Below, piece by piece: positions 6,149 through 13,646 of a DNA stretch of 15,662 nt; positions within the stretch are counted from its first letter, which is position 1; each line of letters opens with the position of its first letter. Under the pieces are notes generated by a model. The model did no database searches. It had not been told where the DNA came from and saw nothing but the letters and a program-made list of their open reading frames with translations. The position numbers and the translations under genes are program-made. The DNA is from Candidatus Omnitrophota bacterium (GTDB lineage: Bacteria; Omnitrophota; Omnitrophia; Omnitrophales; Danuiimicrobiaceae): contig JACQQP010000104.1 in NCBI GenBank assembly GCA_016206945.1, positions 1 to 15,662 of the forward strand. Reading direction: 5' to 3'.

Positions 6149-8993
6149 CAAGAAAGATTACAAACATACCCTTAATCTTCCCCAAACTCCTTTTCCCATG
6201 AAGGCAGATCTTGCCAAAAGGGAGCCGGAGATCCTGAAGCGTTGGCAAGCGGAAAAGATTTATGAATCGATCCGTGCCAATTGGAAAAGCGCAAAAAATA
6301 AATACATCTTGCATGACGGGCCGCCTTATGCGAACGGCCATATTCACATCGGCCATGCCCTGAACAAAATTCTTAAAGATATCATCGTGAAATACAAAAC
6401 GATGTCTGGTTTCAATGCCTTGTATGTGCCTGGTTGGGATTGTCACGGGCTTCCGATTGAGCATCAGTGTCTGAAGGATATGGGAAAGCGTAAGGAGGAG
6501 GTAGAGCGAGTTCCATTTCGGAAACAGGCTCGGAACTATGCTGAAAAATTCATTGATATCCAGCGCGAAGAATTCATTCGGCTCGGTGTTTTCGGCGAAT
6601 GGGAGAAGCCCTACCGAACCATGGATTTTGACTATCAGGCGTCCATTGCCGAATCGTTCCTCTCACTATATGAAAAAGGTTTTATTGAACAGCGCTTGAA
6701 GCCGGTTCCGTGGTGTTACGATTGCGAAACCGCCCTCGCCGACGCTGAACTTGAGTATGAAGACAAAACCTCGCAGTCCGTTTACATGGCATTTCAGGAA
6801 GTGAATCAGGACACCTTTTTTCTCGCATGGACGACGACCCCATGGACATTGCCCGGAAATGTTGCTTTAGCGGTTCATCCCGATCTCGATTACGCTTTTA
6901 TTGAGACGGATAAGGGGAAGTTCGTTTTTGCCAAGCCGCTTCAGGACGCAATCGTTTCCAAATTGAATTTAAGGGTCATCAAGGCGTATCCCCCTAAAAA
7001 AGGAAGAGACTTACGTGGACTCGAAACAAAGCATCCTCTTGTCGATCGAATTTCAAAGGTGATTTCAGCAAATTATGTTTCTGCAACGGACGGCACAGGA
7101 ATCGTTCATATCGCGCCGGGACACGGTGAAGAAGATTATCAATACGGACATTTGAAAGACAAATTACCTATCATCTCACCGGTCGATGAGAAGGGAAGAT
7201 TTACGAAAGAATTTTCCCCTTGCGAAGGGACAAACGTTTTTAAAGCGAATGCAAAAATCATTGAGCTTCTCAAGGAAAAGAAAGCGCTTCTTCACGTTGA
7301 AGATTTCCAGCATTCCTATCCTCATTGCTGGCGGTGCAAGAAGCCGATTATCTTTCGGGCGACGCCGCAATGGTTTTTAAAAATGGGTCATCAAAATTTG
7401 CGGAGAAGGATGCAGGAAGCGATTGAGAAAAAGATCCAATTTATTCCCGATTGGGGTAAGAACCGAATGGGTTCAATGGTAGAAACTCGTCCCGATTGGT
7501 GTCTTTCGCGCCAAAGGTATTGGGGCGTTCCAGTTCCGATTATTTCATGTCAATCCTGCAAAAAAAGATTTGTTTCTGAAAGCAAAAATAAAATTATCGG
7601 ATTATTTCAAAAGTTCGGAGCGGATGTGTGGTTTGAAAAAGATGCTTCCGAGTTTTTGAGCGAGAAGCCGAAATGCTGCTCAAAGCCGGAGCTTGAAAAA
7701 GAAACGGACATTATTGACGTTTGGTTTGATTCAGGCGTGAGCCATCGGTCGGTTTTGAGGCAATCGGAAGAATTGAGCTATCCAGCGGATTTATACCTGG
7801 AAGGATCAGATCAGCATCGCGGTTGGTTTCAAAGCGCTCTCACCACGGCCGTTGCCCTGGATGGCGCTTCCCCCTTTCATGGTGTTTTGACCCACGGTTT
7901 TGTGGTCGACGGCGAAGGAAAGAAAATGTCCAAGTCTGCTGGGAATGTGGTGGCACCTCAGGACGTGATGAAAGAATTTGGGGCGGATATTTTGAGGCTT
8001 TGGGTTTCTGCTTGTGATTATCAGTTTGACGTCAGGCTTTCCAAAGAAATTCTGAAACAGCTTGCAGAAGCGTACCGGAAGATTCGGAATACCTTCCGAT
8101 ATATGCTCGCGAATTTATACGATTTTAATCCTGAAAAGAATCACCTTGAGCTCCACAAGCTTCATCCATTAGATCAGTGGGCGGTTAGCAAGGCGAGTAG
8201 CGTGGTCGCTTTCGCGGATGAGAGGTACAAACGGTTTGATTTTCATGCCCTGTTTCAACTTGTGTACGAGTTCTGTTCTGTGGACTTGAGTTCCTACTAT
8301 TTTGATGTTTTGAAAGACACGCTTTATACAGCGGGCAAAAATTCTTATTTAAGGCGTTCTGCTCAAAACGGCCTGTTTGAAATACTTTCGTGCTTGGTTA
8401 AAGTTTTAGCTCCGGTCCTTGTGTTTACGATGGATGAGGTGTGGCACGCCTTTCCGATTGAAGGGAATATCGCGTCAGTTCATCAAGCATATCTCAACGG
8501 TCGTGAAAAATCTTTTGTTTCTCAATCGTTTCAGGATTGGGATATAATTCGTATCGTTCGTGACGCGATGATGCCTCCGCTTGAGCGAAAGCGCGAAAGT
8601 GGTCTCATTGGTTCGAGTTTGGATGCGAAGATCTACATTAGGACGGATGACACCAAAACGGCGGCCGTGATCAAATCAAACTTAAATGAGTTAAGACGTG
8701 TTTTTATTGCCTCCCAAGTTTATTGGCTTGATGGAAGCCGGGAAGGGACGGAAGAAATCATTTATCGTTTAGCATCCTCCGCTTCACAGGGGAAGTTGGT
8801 TATTTCAGTGGAGAAGGCGGATGGAAAAAAGTGTGAGCGGTGCTGGAATTACTCAGTTCAAGTTGGAACTATTCTAGAACATCCCACACTTTGCGAGCGG
8901 TGCTTCGAAGCAATTGTTCCCCTATCCGTCTCGCCGTCAGAGACAGATTTCGGCCCTTCGGGCCAAAAGACAGGTGATGGAATTGATGCTTAA
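6138..8993 (+). CDS. ileS: Isoleucine--tRNA ligase
   Basis: A 951-residue class I aminoacyl-tRNA synthetase that charges tRNA-Ile and edits misactivated valine. The N-terminus (MSVSKKDYKHTLNLPQTPFP) is the typical bacterial IleS start and fixes the ATG despite a weak SD. The HIGH motif is at 70-73 within GHIHIGHALNK. The CP1 editing domain shows TTTPWTLPGNVALAV. KMSKS is at 596-600. WFDSGVSHRSVL and the anticodon-binding helices follow. Two CERC pairs (899-902 and 919-922) form the C-terminal zinc finger of bacterial-type IleS. After the second CERC there is a 29-residue tail whose DNA contains a palindromic half-element; see the repeat at 8928-8980. The gene overlaps the upstream phosphorylase gene by 11 nt. 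In many bacteria lspA follows ileS directly; here four genes intervene. Confidence 0.97.
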   Translation: MSVSKKDYKHTLNLPQTPFPMKADLAKREPEILKRWQAEKIYESIRANWKSAKNKYILHDGPPYANGHIHIGHALNKILKDIIVKYKTMSGFNALYVPGWDCHGLPIEHQCLKDMGKRKEEVERVPFRKQARNYAEKFIDIQREEFIRLGVFGEWEKPYRTMDFDYQASIAESFLSLYEKGFIEQRLKPVPWCYDCETALADAELEYEDKTSQSVYMAFQEVNQDTFFLAWTTTPWTLPGNVALAVHPDLDYAFIETDKGKFVFAKPLQDAIVSKLNLRVIKAYPPKKGRDLRGLETKHPLVDRISKVISANYVSATDGTGIVHIAPGHGEEDYQYGHLKDKLPIISPVDEKGRFTKEFSPCEGTNVFKANAKIIELLKEKKALLHVEDFQHSYPHCWRCKKPIIFRATPQWFLKMGHQNLRRRMQEAIEKKIQFIPDWGKNRMGSMVETRPDWCLSRQRYWGVPVPIISCQSCKKRFVSESKNKIIGLFQKFGADVWFEKDASEFLSEKPKCCSKPELEKETDIIDVWFDSGVSHRSVLRQSEELSYPADLYLEGSDQHRGWFQSALTTAVALDGASPFHGVLTHGFVVDGEGKKMSKSAGNVVAPQDVMKEFGADILRLWVSACDYQFDVRLSKEILKQLAEAYRKIRNTFRYMLANLYDFNPEKNHLELHKLHPLDQWAVSKASSVVAFADERYKRFDFHALFQLVYEFCSVDLSSYYFDVLKDTLYTAGKNSYLRRSAQNGLFEILSCLVKVLAPVLVFTMDEVWHAFPIEGNIASVHQAYLNGREKSFVSQSFQDWDIIRIVRDAMMPPLERKRESGLIGSSLDAKIYIRTDDTKTAAVIKSNLNELRRVFIASQVYWLDGSREGTEEIIYRLASSASQGKLVISVEKADGKKCERCWNYSVQVGTILEHPTLCERCFEAIVPLSVSPSETDFGPSGQKTGDGIDA
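8928..8980. repeat. Palindromic half-element inside the ileS 3' end
   Basis: The last coding bases of ileS contain GTCTC/GAGAC (8928-8932 with 8940-8944), then GGCCC-TTC-GGGCC (8952-8964), then AAAAGA and CAGGTGATGG (8971-8980). The order hairpin, A-rich spacer, CAGGTGRTGG parallels the right ends of the intergenic elements at 2306-2450 and 13647-13796. It adds residues after the zinc finger (about ETDFGPSGQKTGDG) that are not part of conserved IleS. No matching left end is present, so this could be a solo copy or a decayed one. Membership in the same family is inferred from the shared motif and layout only. Confidence 0.5.
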
Positions 8994-9058
8994 CTCATTC
9001 CGTTGACAATCCGATAATAAAAGTACTTCATTGAGCAGGCTTAATGAAAAGGCGCTGA

Positions 9059-10726
9059 ATGACCCATTTTTACTTCAGAAGACGAAAGCAGATATTGAAA
9101 CGTTTGATGGTGACAAGCGTCCTTTTCATTTTTATTTTCTTCAGTTACGCCCTCTTTCGATTCGTCGCTTTTCGCCTCTTCCATTTCGATGTTTCCTCAA
9201 ACGATCTTATGGTTCTGTTTGTAGCCGTTTTCCTTTTGTCGTTTGCTTACAAGCCAATCGACTATTTGACCTTGCTTCTGTTCAAGGAAGTTCTCTTTAA
9301 GTCTCATGTGGCGGATCACTCAGTTTTGACACAGTTAGGGCGCTCTTTGTTTACGGTTCTGGACCAAACGACGCTGGCAAATTTAATCGTGAATACGTTC
9401 GGAGAAGCGCTCCATATGAAGGTGGTTTCGGTACTGGTTCGTGACCCGTCAAAATTGGTTTACCGAATGGCCTCAGCCTTTGGTTTGAAGCCAAGCGCGT
9501 GGCGGGGCGTTGAACTAAACGCCAGCTGCTTGCTCATCGAGATTCTTCGCACTCACAGAGCTCCCCTGGAACGGGAGCGCGTCGTCCCGTCATTCTCCTG
9601 GCAGGAAGCGAACCAGCTGAGACATGATTTTGAACAACTTCACGCCTCGTGTGTTGTTCCTCTTATGGTTCAGGATGAGCTAATCGGTTCCGTTAATCTT
9701 TTGCCTCAGGGAGCCGTTAAGGTGTTTACGCCTCAAGAGATCAGGTCCTTTTTCGAATTTGCCCGTGAAGCAGCGATTGCTTTTGGGAACGCTGCTTTAT
9801 TTGACGAATTGCGTGAAAGTAATGAGGAGCTTATGAAGATCCAGTCTCAGTTTGTGCGATCGGCTCAACATTCCGCAATTACCCATCTGGCGACAGGGAT
9901 CGCTCATGAGATTCACAATCCACTGACTATCATTTCTGGCAAAGCTCAAGTCTTGTTATTGAAACGAGACAAGATTGCCTTCGATGCGCAGGTGGAGGAA
10001 GTTCTTAAAACGATTGTCAAGCAAACGAAGCGGGCGGCCGATATTACGCGAAAACTCATTATGTTTTCGCAATCTCATAAATCGGCGAAGGAGCTGATTG
10101 ATTTCGAAACGGTGATCAATGACACGATCGCACTTCTTTCCTACCAAGTTTCTTTGGATCAAATTCAGGTGGTAAAACGTTTCGAACAGCCGATTCCAAA
10201 ATGGTTTGGAAACATGAGCGAACTTCGGGAAGCATTTTTAAACTTGTTCCTGAATGCGGTGCAAGCCATTGATACGAAGGGCATCATCGAAGTCGTCGTT
10301 CGTTATCGTGAAACGGACCAGGTCATTGAACTTCGCGTTTCTGATTCAGGACCTGGCATTCCTGAGTCTGATCTTGTTCAGGTGTTCCACCCTTTTTTTA
10401 CGACGCGTCATGGCGCCAGTGGCCTTGGGCTTTTTGTCACTCAGCAGATCATTCATGGTTATCAAGGATCCATCCGAGCTGAAAGTGAGTCAGGCCGAGG
10501 TGCAACATTTATCGTCGAGTTGCCGGTCAGTGAAAAGACGTTTCCTCTTGGGAAGGTGAATGATTTGGGTTCAACAACGACGCAATTTGGACCAGGCCAT
10601 ATGGAAGATGATAGAGGGCATTCAGGCGTCACAGAAAATCTTGCAAAGTTAGGTGAGGGGTCGGGGAGTTTCCGACCCCTCACCCCCAGCCCCGCACAAT
10701 TCTTGCGGAGCTGTGGGTTTCCATAA
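9059..10726 (+). CDS. Membrane sensor histidine kinase with GAF-like domain
   Basis: A 555-residue kinase. Two membrane segments lie near the N-terminus (about 16-38 and 49-66). A GAF-like sensor region follows (about 85-245) and then a short coiled coil. HisKA has the phospho-acceptor His283 in GIAHEIHNPLT. The HATPase domain has an N-box with FLNLFLNAVQA (393-403), the G1 box DSGPGIP (429-435), FHPFFTTRHG, and the G2 box GASGLGL (452-458). The canonical end is near FIVELPVSEK (about 484-493). The last 62 residues are not kinase-like and are partly encoded by a 13-bp perfect inverted repeat. A single-domain receiver gene follows 158 nt downstream and is the obvious partner. The ATG at 9059 has only a weak SD; Met17 is an alternative start. 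The signal sensed is unknown. Confidence 0.88.
   Translation: MTHFYFRRRKQILKRLMVTSVLFIFIFFSYALFRFVAFRLFHFDVSSNDLMVLFVAVFLLSFAYKPIDYLTLLLFKEVLFKSHVADHSVLTQLGRSLFTVLDQTTLANLIVNTFGEALHMKVVSVLVRDPSKLVYRMASAFGLKPSAWRGVELNASCLLIEILRTHRAPLERERVVPSFSWQEANQLRHDFEQLHASCVVPLMVQDELIGSVNLLPQGAVKVFTPQEIRSFFEFAREAAIAFGNAALFDELRESNEELMKIQSQFVRSAQHSAITHLATGIAHEIHNPLTIISGKAQVLLLKRDKIAFDAQVEEVLKTIVKQTKRAADITRKLIMFSQSHKSAKELIDFETVINDTIALLSYQVSLDQIQVVKRFEQPIPKWFGNMSELREAFLNLFLNAVQAIDTKGIIEVVVRYRETDQVIELRVSDSGPGIPESDLVQVFHPFFTTRHGASGLGLFVTQQIIHGYQGSIRAESESGRGATFIVELPVSEKTFPLGKVNDLGSTTTQFGPGHMEDDRGHSGVTENLAKLGEGSGSFRPLTPSPAQFLRSCGFP
10652..10684. repeat. 13-bp perfect inverted repeat in the kinase gene tail
   Basis: GGTGAGGGGTCGG (10652-10664) and CCGACCCCTCACC (10672-10684) are exact reverse complements with a 7-nt loop. 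The hairpin is inside the open frame and encodes GEGSGSFRPLT. No T-run follows, so it is not a classical intrinsic terminator. Its arms share the 8-mer GAGGGGTC/GACCCCTC with the hairpin at 10779-10816. Confidence 0.85.
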
Positions 10727-10730
10727 TTAA

Positions 10731-10782
10731 GGTAACCCTGACGCGCCTTGAGCAAGACATGATCAAGGCGCTAAGGGTGACC
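10731..10782. repeat. Two-tier hairpin between kinase and receiver genes
   Basis: GCGCCTTGA (10743-10751) pairs exactly with TCAAGGCGC (10763-10771) across an 11-nt loop. The outer arms GGTAACCCT (10731-10739) and AGGGTGACC (10774-10782) pair with one mismatch. The whole stem spans 52 nt and begins just after the kinase stop codon. Its 3' arm shares four bases (10779-10782) with the next hairpin, so the two cannot fully form at once. Confidence 0.8.
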
Positions 10783-10816
10783 CCTCGGGGCATCTTAAAA
10801 AACTCCCCGAGGGGTC
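10779..10816. repeat. 12-bp perfect GC-rich hairpin before the receiver gene
   Basis: GACCCCTCGGGG (10779-10790) and CCCCGAGGGGTC (10805-10816) are exact reverse complements with a 14-nt A-rich loop. The region after the stem is not T-rich in either direction, so an ordinary rho-independent terminator is unlikely. It could act as an mRNA stability element or a processing site between the kinase and receiver genes. It ends 54 nt before the receiver SD. Confidence 0.85.
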
Positions 10817-10884
10817 AGTTAGGTATTAACTGGTAAACATTAAATGAAATGGGGCTTAAACGGTAAAAGCAGGAGGTGTTCCGG

Positions 10885-11262
10885 ATGAAGCTTTTAATTG
10901 TAGATGATGAAATTGAGATTTGTGATTTTTTGAAAAGCTTCTTTGAAGAACGAAATTATGAAGTCAAGGCGGCTTCTTCAGGACAAGCGGCATTAACAGC
11001 TGTCGAACAATTCAAACCACAAGTCGTTTTATTGGACATCAAAATGCCGGTGATGGACGGCATTCAGGTTCTTGGGGCCGTCAAGAAGAAATTTCCTCGC
11101 ACTAAGGTCATTATGGTCACGGCGCTTGAGACGCGAGATAAGATTGAGGAATGCCTTCGCTTGGGTGCTGATAACTATATCACCAAGCCGCTCAGTCTTG
11201 AATACCTCGAGAATGACGTTCGAGAAAAGATTGAGTCGCTCGCGGGTTCTAATACAAGCTAA
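10885..11262 (+). CDS. Single-domain response regulator receiver (CheY-like)
   Basis: A 125-residue stand-alone receiver with no output domain. The acidic pocket is Asp7-Asp8 (LLIVDDE), the phospho-acceptor is Asp51 (VVLLDIKMPVMDG), the switch Thr is Thr79 (IMVTA), and the conserved Lys is Lys101 (ITKPLS). All catalytic positions are present, so it should accept phosphate, most likely from the kinase encoded upstream. Without an output domain it probably acts by protein contact or as a relay. The frame also offers a GTG at 10876, but AGGAGGT at 10871-10877 overlaps that codon and is ideally placed for ATG 10885, so I start there. Confidence 0.92.
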   Translation: MKLLIVDDEIEICDFLKSFFEERNYEVKAASSGQAALTAVEQFKPQVVLLDIKMPVMDGIQVLGAVKKKFPRTKVIMVTALETRDKIEECLRLGADNYITKPLSLEYLENDVREKIESLAGSNTS

Positions 11263-11370
11263 TTTTGCGTCATTTTCAGCTTGGGTTAAGTTCTTTCTGT
11301 ACCATTATTTAGCCTTCCCTTCATTCTGAAATTTCTGTATTGGATCTTCACATTTTTTTCGGGCCCGACG

Positions 11371-11400
11371 TTGGCAAATCACGCCAAAAAGTGTTATTAT
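11371..11400 (+). promoter_or_regulatory. Candidate promoter of the HD-GYP gene with overlapping palindrome
   Basis: TTGGCA (11371-11376) and TATTAT (11395-11400) are separated by 18 nt and resemble -35 and -10 boxes. The ATG is 60 nt downstream of the -10. The 17-nt palindrome TTGGC-N7-GCCAA (11371-11387) covers the -35 and part of the spacer, which is where a repressor or activator would bind. The 197-nt spacer between the receiver and HD-GYP genes holds nothing else that I recognise. In particular, I see no convincing terminator after the receiver gene. Confidence 0.45.
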
Positions 11401-11459
11401 CTCCTGAGAGTGAGTATCATATTGTAACGAAACGACTTAGATAGTAGGATTTGTTCATC

Positions 11460-12728
11460 ATGACAAGCTACGATTATCAGGAAGCTCTTAAGCATGCCGC
11501 TAGGACAATGGTTCGCGTGAAGAACCCACGGCGGCTTCTGAAAATGATTGTCCGTTTCATTGTGCGAGAGGTCAATTTAACTCACGCCTCCATCATGATG
11601 TACGATCCCCTCAAATCTCGTTACATCTTCGTTGATTCCCAAGGCAAGCTTCGAATTCCTGTCGGCTTGGTGAAGCTGGATCACGGAAATGCTTTGATTG
11701 ATTGGTTCTCGCACGGAGAGCGCCGTCTGAAATTGAAAAGGGATTACCTGGTTCTTAGCGAGCTCTCTTCTTGGATTACGGATCCCGAAATCGTAGATCG
11801 TCGCGCTGCCCTTAAGACCTGTTTGACTCAACTGAAGGTCGTCATGGAAACGCTTAAGGCGGCGGTGTGCGTCCCCGGTTTTTATAAAGAAGATCTGCTG
11901 GGTGTGTTGCTCCTGGGTCATAAATTAAATGGGAAGCCCTTTTCGGCAGAGGAAATTTCTTTTTTCCAGACCCTTGCCAACGATGCCTCCATGACCATTA
12001 AGACGGCAGAGTATCGAGAAGATATTCTTGCTAAAAATGTGGAGTTAGAAAAACAAAAGCAAGAGTTGGAAAGGCGGCTTCAGGAAATCGCTGCGCTCCG
12101 GAAAAAAGAACAGGAAACATACTATCAAATTGTCATGTCGCTTGCTCAAGAAGTAAATGCCAAAGATCCTTATACGGCAGGTCATTTGAAGGGTGTGGAA
12201 CGATTGGGCCTTATGACGGCACAGGAGATGGGTTATGACCTTACGGGTCACAAGAAGGATGTTTTGGTCGCATCCCTTCACTTACATGACGTGGGAAAAA
12301 TTGGCATTCCGGATCACATTTTGTTGAAGCCCGCGAGTCTCAATGATGAGGAGTGGAAAATTATGCGTCAACATCCGCTCAAAGGGGCTAAGATCCTAGA
12401 GCCGCTTACAGGATTCAAGGAAGTTGCCAATGTCGTCCTCCACCACCACGAGAATTATGATGGAACGGGTTACCCGAGTGGGCTTCGAAGTGATGAAATT
12501 CCGCTTGAAGCGCGAATCGTTGCGGTAGTCGATTCTTTCCATGCCATTATTTCCAAACGGTGTTATAGCAAGGGCAAACCCATCGAAGCTGCTTTTCAAG
12601 AATTAGAACGTTGTTCTGGAACTCAATTCGATCCAAAGGTGGTGCAAGCCTTTATCCGAGCTTACAAGCGGACCTACGCGAACGGAAAGTATAAAGGTGA
12701 ATCCGAAACTCGTTCTACAGCGGCGTGA
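11460..12728 (+). CDS. GAF/HD-GYP domain protein, probable cyclic-di-GMP phosphodiesterase
   Basis: A 422-residue cytoplasmic protein with no membrane segments. Residues about 18-180 look like a GAF-type sensor domain. Residues 186-218 form a charged coiled coil, and from about 221 there is an HD-GYP domain. The visible HD-GYP motifs are AKDPYTAGH (234-242), HDVGKIGIPD with the HD pair at 276-277, HPLKGAKIL (305-313), HHHENYDGTGYPSGL (328-342), and ARIVAVVDSF with the metal-binding Asp358. Such domains hydrolyse cyclic-di-GMP. The residue after DSF is His361, where Asp is usual (DxFDA). The frame extends to a TTG at 11451, but the TAGGAT upstream spacing favours ATG 11460. Its position after the kinase and receiver genes suggests the same signalling route; its candidate promoter indicates it can also be transcribed separately. 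Confidence 0.87.
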   Translation: MTSYDYQEALKHAARTMVRVKNPRRLLKMIVRFIVREVNLTHASIMMYDPLKSRYIFVDSQGKLRIPVGLVKLDHGNALIDWFSHGERRLKLKRDYLVLSELSSWITDPEIVDRRAALKTCLTQLKVVMETLKAAVCVPGFYKEDLLGVLLLGHKLNGKPFSAEEISFFQTLANDASMTIKTAEYREDILAKNVELEKQKQELERRLQEIAALRKKEQETYYQIVMSLAQEVNAKDPYTAGHLKGVERLGLMTAQEMGYDLTGHKKDVLVASLHLHDVGKIGIPDHILLKPASLNDEEWKIMRQHPLKGAKILEPLTGFKEVANVVLHHHENYDGTGYPSGLRSDEIPLEARIVAVVDSFHAIISKRCYSKGKPIEAAFQELERCSGTQFDPKVVQAFIRAYKRTYANGKYKGESETRSTAA

Positions 12729-12744
12729 GAGCGCGCGTTTTCAT

Positions 12745-12772
12745 TTGACTTGGTTAGTTTGGGTGATATAAT
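12745..12772 (+). promoter_or_regulatory. Sigma-70-type promoter of the traR/dksA-like gene
   Basis: TTGACT (12745-12750), a 16-nt spacer, and a perfect TATAAT (12767-12772) preceded by TG at 12764-12765 (extended -10). Transcription would begin near 12779, giving a leader of about 30 nt with SD GAGAGG at 12799-12804. This is the clearest promoter in the window. It probably drives the regulator gene and the downstream lspA, lgt and rluD genes, since I find no terminator among them. Confidence 0.75.
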
Positions 12773-12810
12773 CCCTGATCTTTTCGGGCGTTGGAAATGA
12801 GAGGTCGATT

Positions 12811-13194
12811 GTGGAAAAAGATGATATGTTGAAATTGAAGGCGCAGTTGCAAACGGAACGCGCAAAGATTGCAGAGGAACTTAATCACCTTGAGCGCGAT
12901 AACTTGAATCAGAGTCAGCGTGACGCCTCAGGCGACCTCTCGGGTTACTCCTTCCATATGGCAGATATGGCCACTGACAATTTTGATCGCGAATTTTCAC
13001 TCGACCTTGCCTCAACGGAACAAGCGATTTTGAACCGCATAGATGAGGCCCTCAGGAAAATCGACGAGGGTACTTATGGTGTCTGCGAAAATTGCGGCAA
13101 GCCGATCAGTTTTAAACGCTTGAAAGCGGTACCTTACGCGAAACTCTGCATCAAGTGCAAGGAGGATGAAGAGAAACGCGCCCGTAGGGAATAA
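12811..13194 (+). CDS. TraR/DksA-family zinc-finger regulator
   Basis: A 127-residue small regulator with an N-terminal coiled-coil region (about 1-35), a middle segment HMADMATDNFDRE (49-61) typical of this family, and a C-terminal zinc finger. The finger reads YGVCENCGKPI (89-99), then RLKAVPYAKLCIKC (103-116), with cysteines 92, 95, 113 and 116 in a CxxC-x17-CxxC arrangement. Family members bind in the secondary channel of RNA polymerase and tune transcription, in some cases with ppGpp. The paired acidic tip of classical DksA is not evident, so I leave it as DksA-like. The start is GTG, supported by GAGAGG upstream and the promoter at 12745-12772. lspA begins 17 nt after the stop; DksA-like genes next to lspA occur in several phyla. 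Confidence 0.9.
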   Translation: MEKDDMLKLKAQLQTERAKIAEELNHLERDNLNQSQRDASGDLSGYSFHMADMATDNFDREFSLDLASTEQAILNRIDEALRKIDEGTYGVCENCGKPISFKRLKAVPYAKLCIKCKEDEEKRARRE

Positions 13195-13211
13195 GTTCAC
13201 CTCCCATCCCT

Positions 13212-13646
13212 ATGCGGATCCTATTTTGCGTCGCTGGAATCGTTCTTCTTTGCGATCAGTTCACCAAATTTTTAGCTGTTTCTTTTCTTAAATCAAAATC
13301 AAGCATCGTCGTTATTCCCTACGTCTTCCAACTCAGTTTCGTTGAAAATACAGGGATCGCTTTCGGCTTTTTTCAAGGCCATCCCAAAGTGTGGACGTGG
13401 ATCATCAGCGCAAGCGTTCTATGTCTTTTGGCATGTTCCAATTTGTTTCGGAAGCAAGTTCTTTGGCGGAGAATCGCCTATGGTTTTATTCTGGGCGGGG
13501 CGATGGGCAATTGGATAGATCGACTCCGTTTCGATCATGTCATTGATTTCTTAGACTTTCACATTTGGCCTGTTTTTAATGTTGCCGATTCATTTATCAC
13601 GATGGGCGTGTTTTCGTTCATCTGGTTTTCATTGAATGGGAAATAG
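13212..13646 (+). CDS. lspA: Lipoprotein signal peptidase (signal peptidase II)
   Basis: A 144-residue inner-membrane aspartic peptidase that removes signal peptides from diacylglyceryl-modified prolipoproteins. Four hydrophobic segments are visible. Conserved boxes: DQFTK (15-19), VENTGIAFGFF (44-54), GNWIDRL (99-105), and the two catalytic aspartates Asp112 (VIDFLDF) and Asp126 (FNVADSFI). The length is typical. No Shine-Dalgarno is visible before the ATG (the upstream bases are C-rich), and an in-frame stop at 13185-13187 with no ATG, GTG or TTG after it excludes an earlier start. Translation is probably coupled to the regulator gene ending 17 nt before. The stop codon directly abuts a palindromic element, and lgt, which acts one step earlier in the pathway, follows that element. 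Confidence 0.95.
   Translation: MRILFCVAGIVLLCDQFTKFLAVSFLKSKSSIVVIPYVFQLSFVENTGIAFGFFQGHPKVWTWIISASVLCLLACSNLFRKQVLWRRIAYGFILGGAMGNWIDRLRFDHVIDFLDFHIWPVFNVADSFITMGVFSFIWFSLNGK

Noticed and set aside
8540..8560. GATATAAT inside ileS resembling a -10 box
   Set aside because: It encodes the conserved-looking DWDIIRI segment far from any downstream start, so it is most likely chance.
9003..9029. Possible promoter before the kinase gene (TTGACA at 9003-9008)
   Set aside because: The -35 is perfect, but the best -10 (TACTTC, 15-nt spacing) is poor, so I do not list it as a feature.
10731..10782. tRNA-like or small RNA gene considered at the two-tier hairpin
   Set aside because: It is only 52 nt with a single stem-loop, no cloverleaf, no TTCGA-type T-loop and no promoter.
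10779..10816. Hairpin considered as a rho-independent terminator after the kinase gene
   Set aside because: No T-run follows the stem on either strand; I kept it as a structural repeat only.
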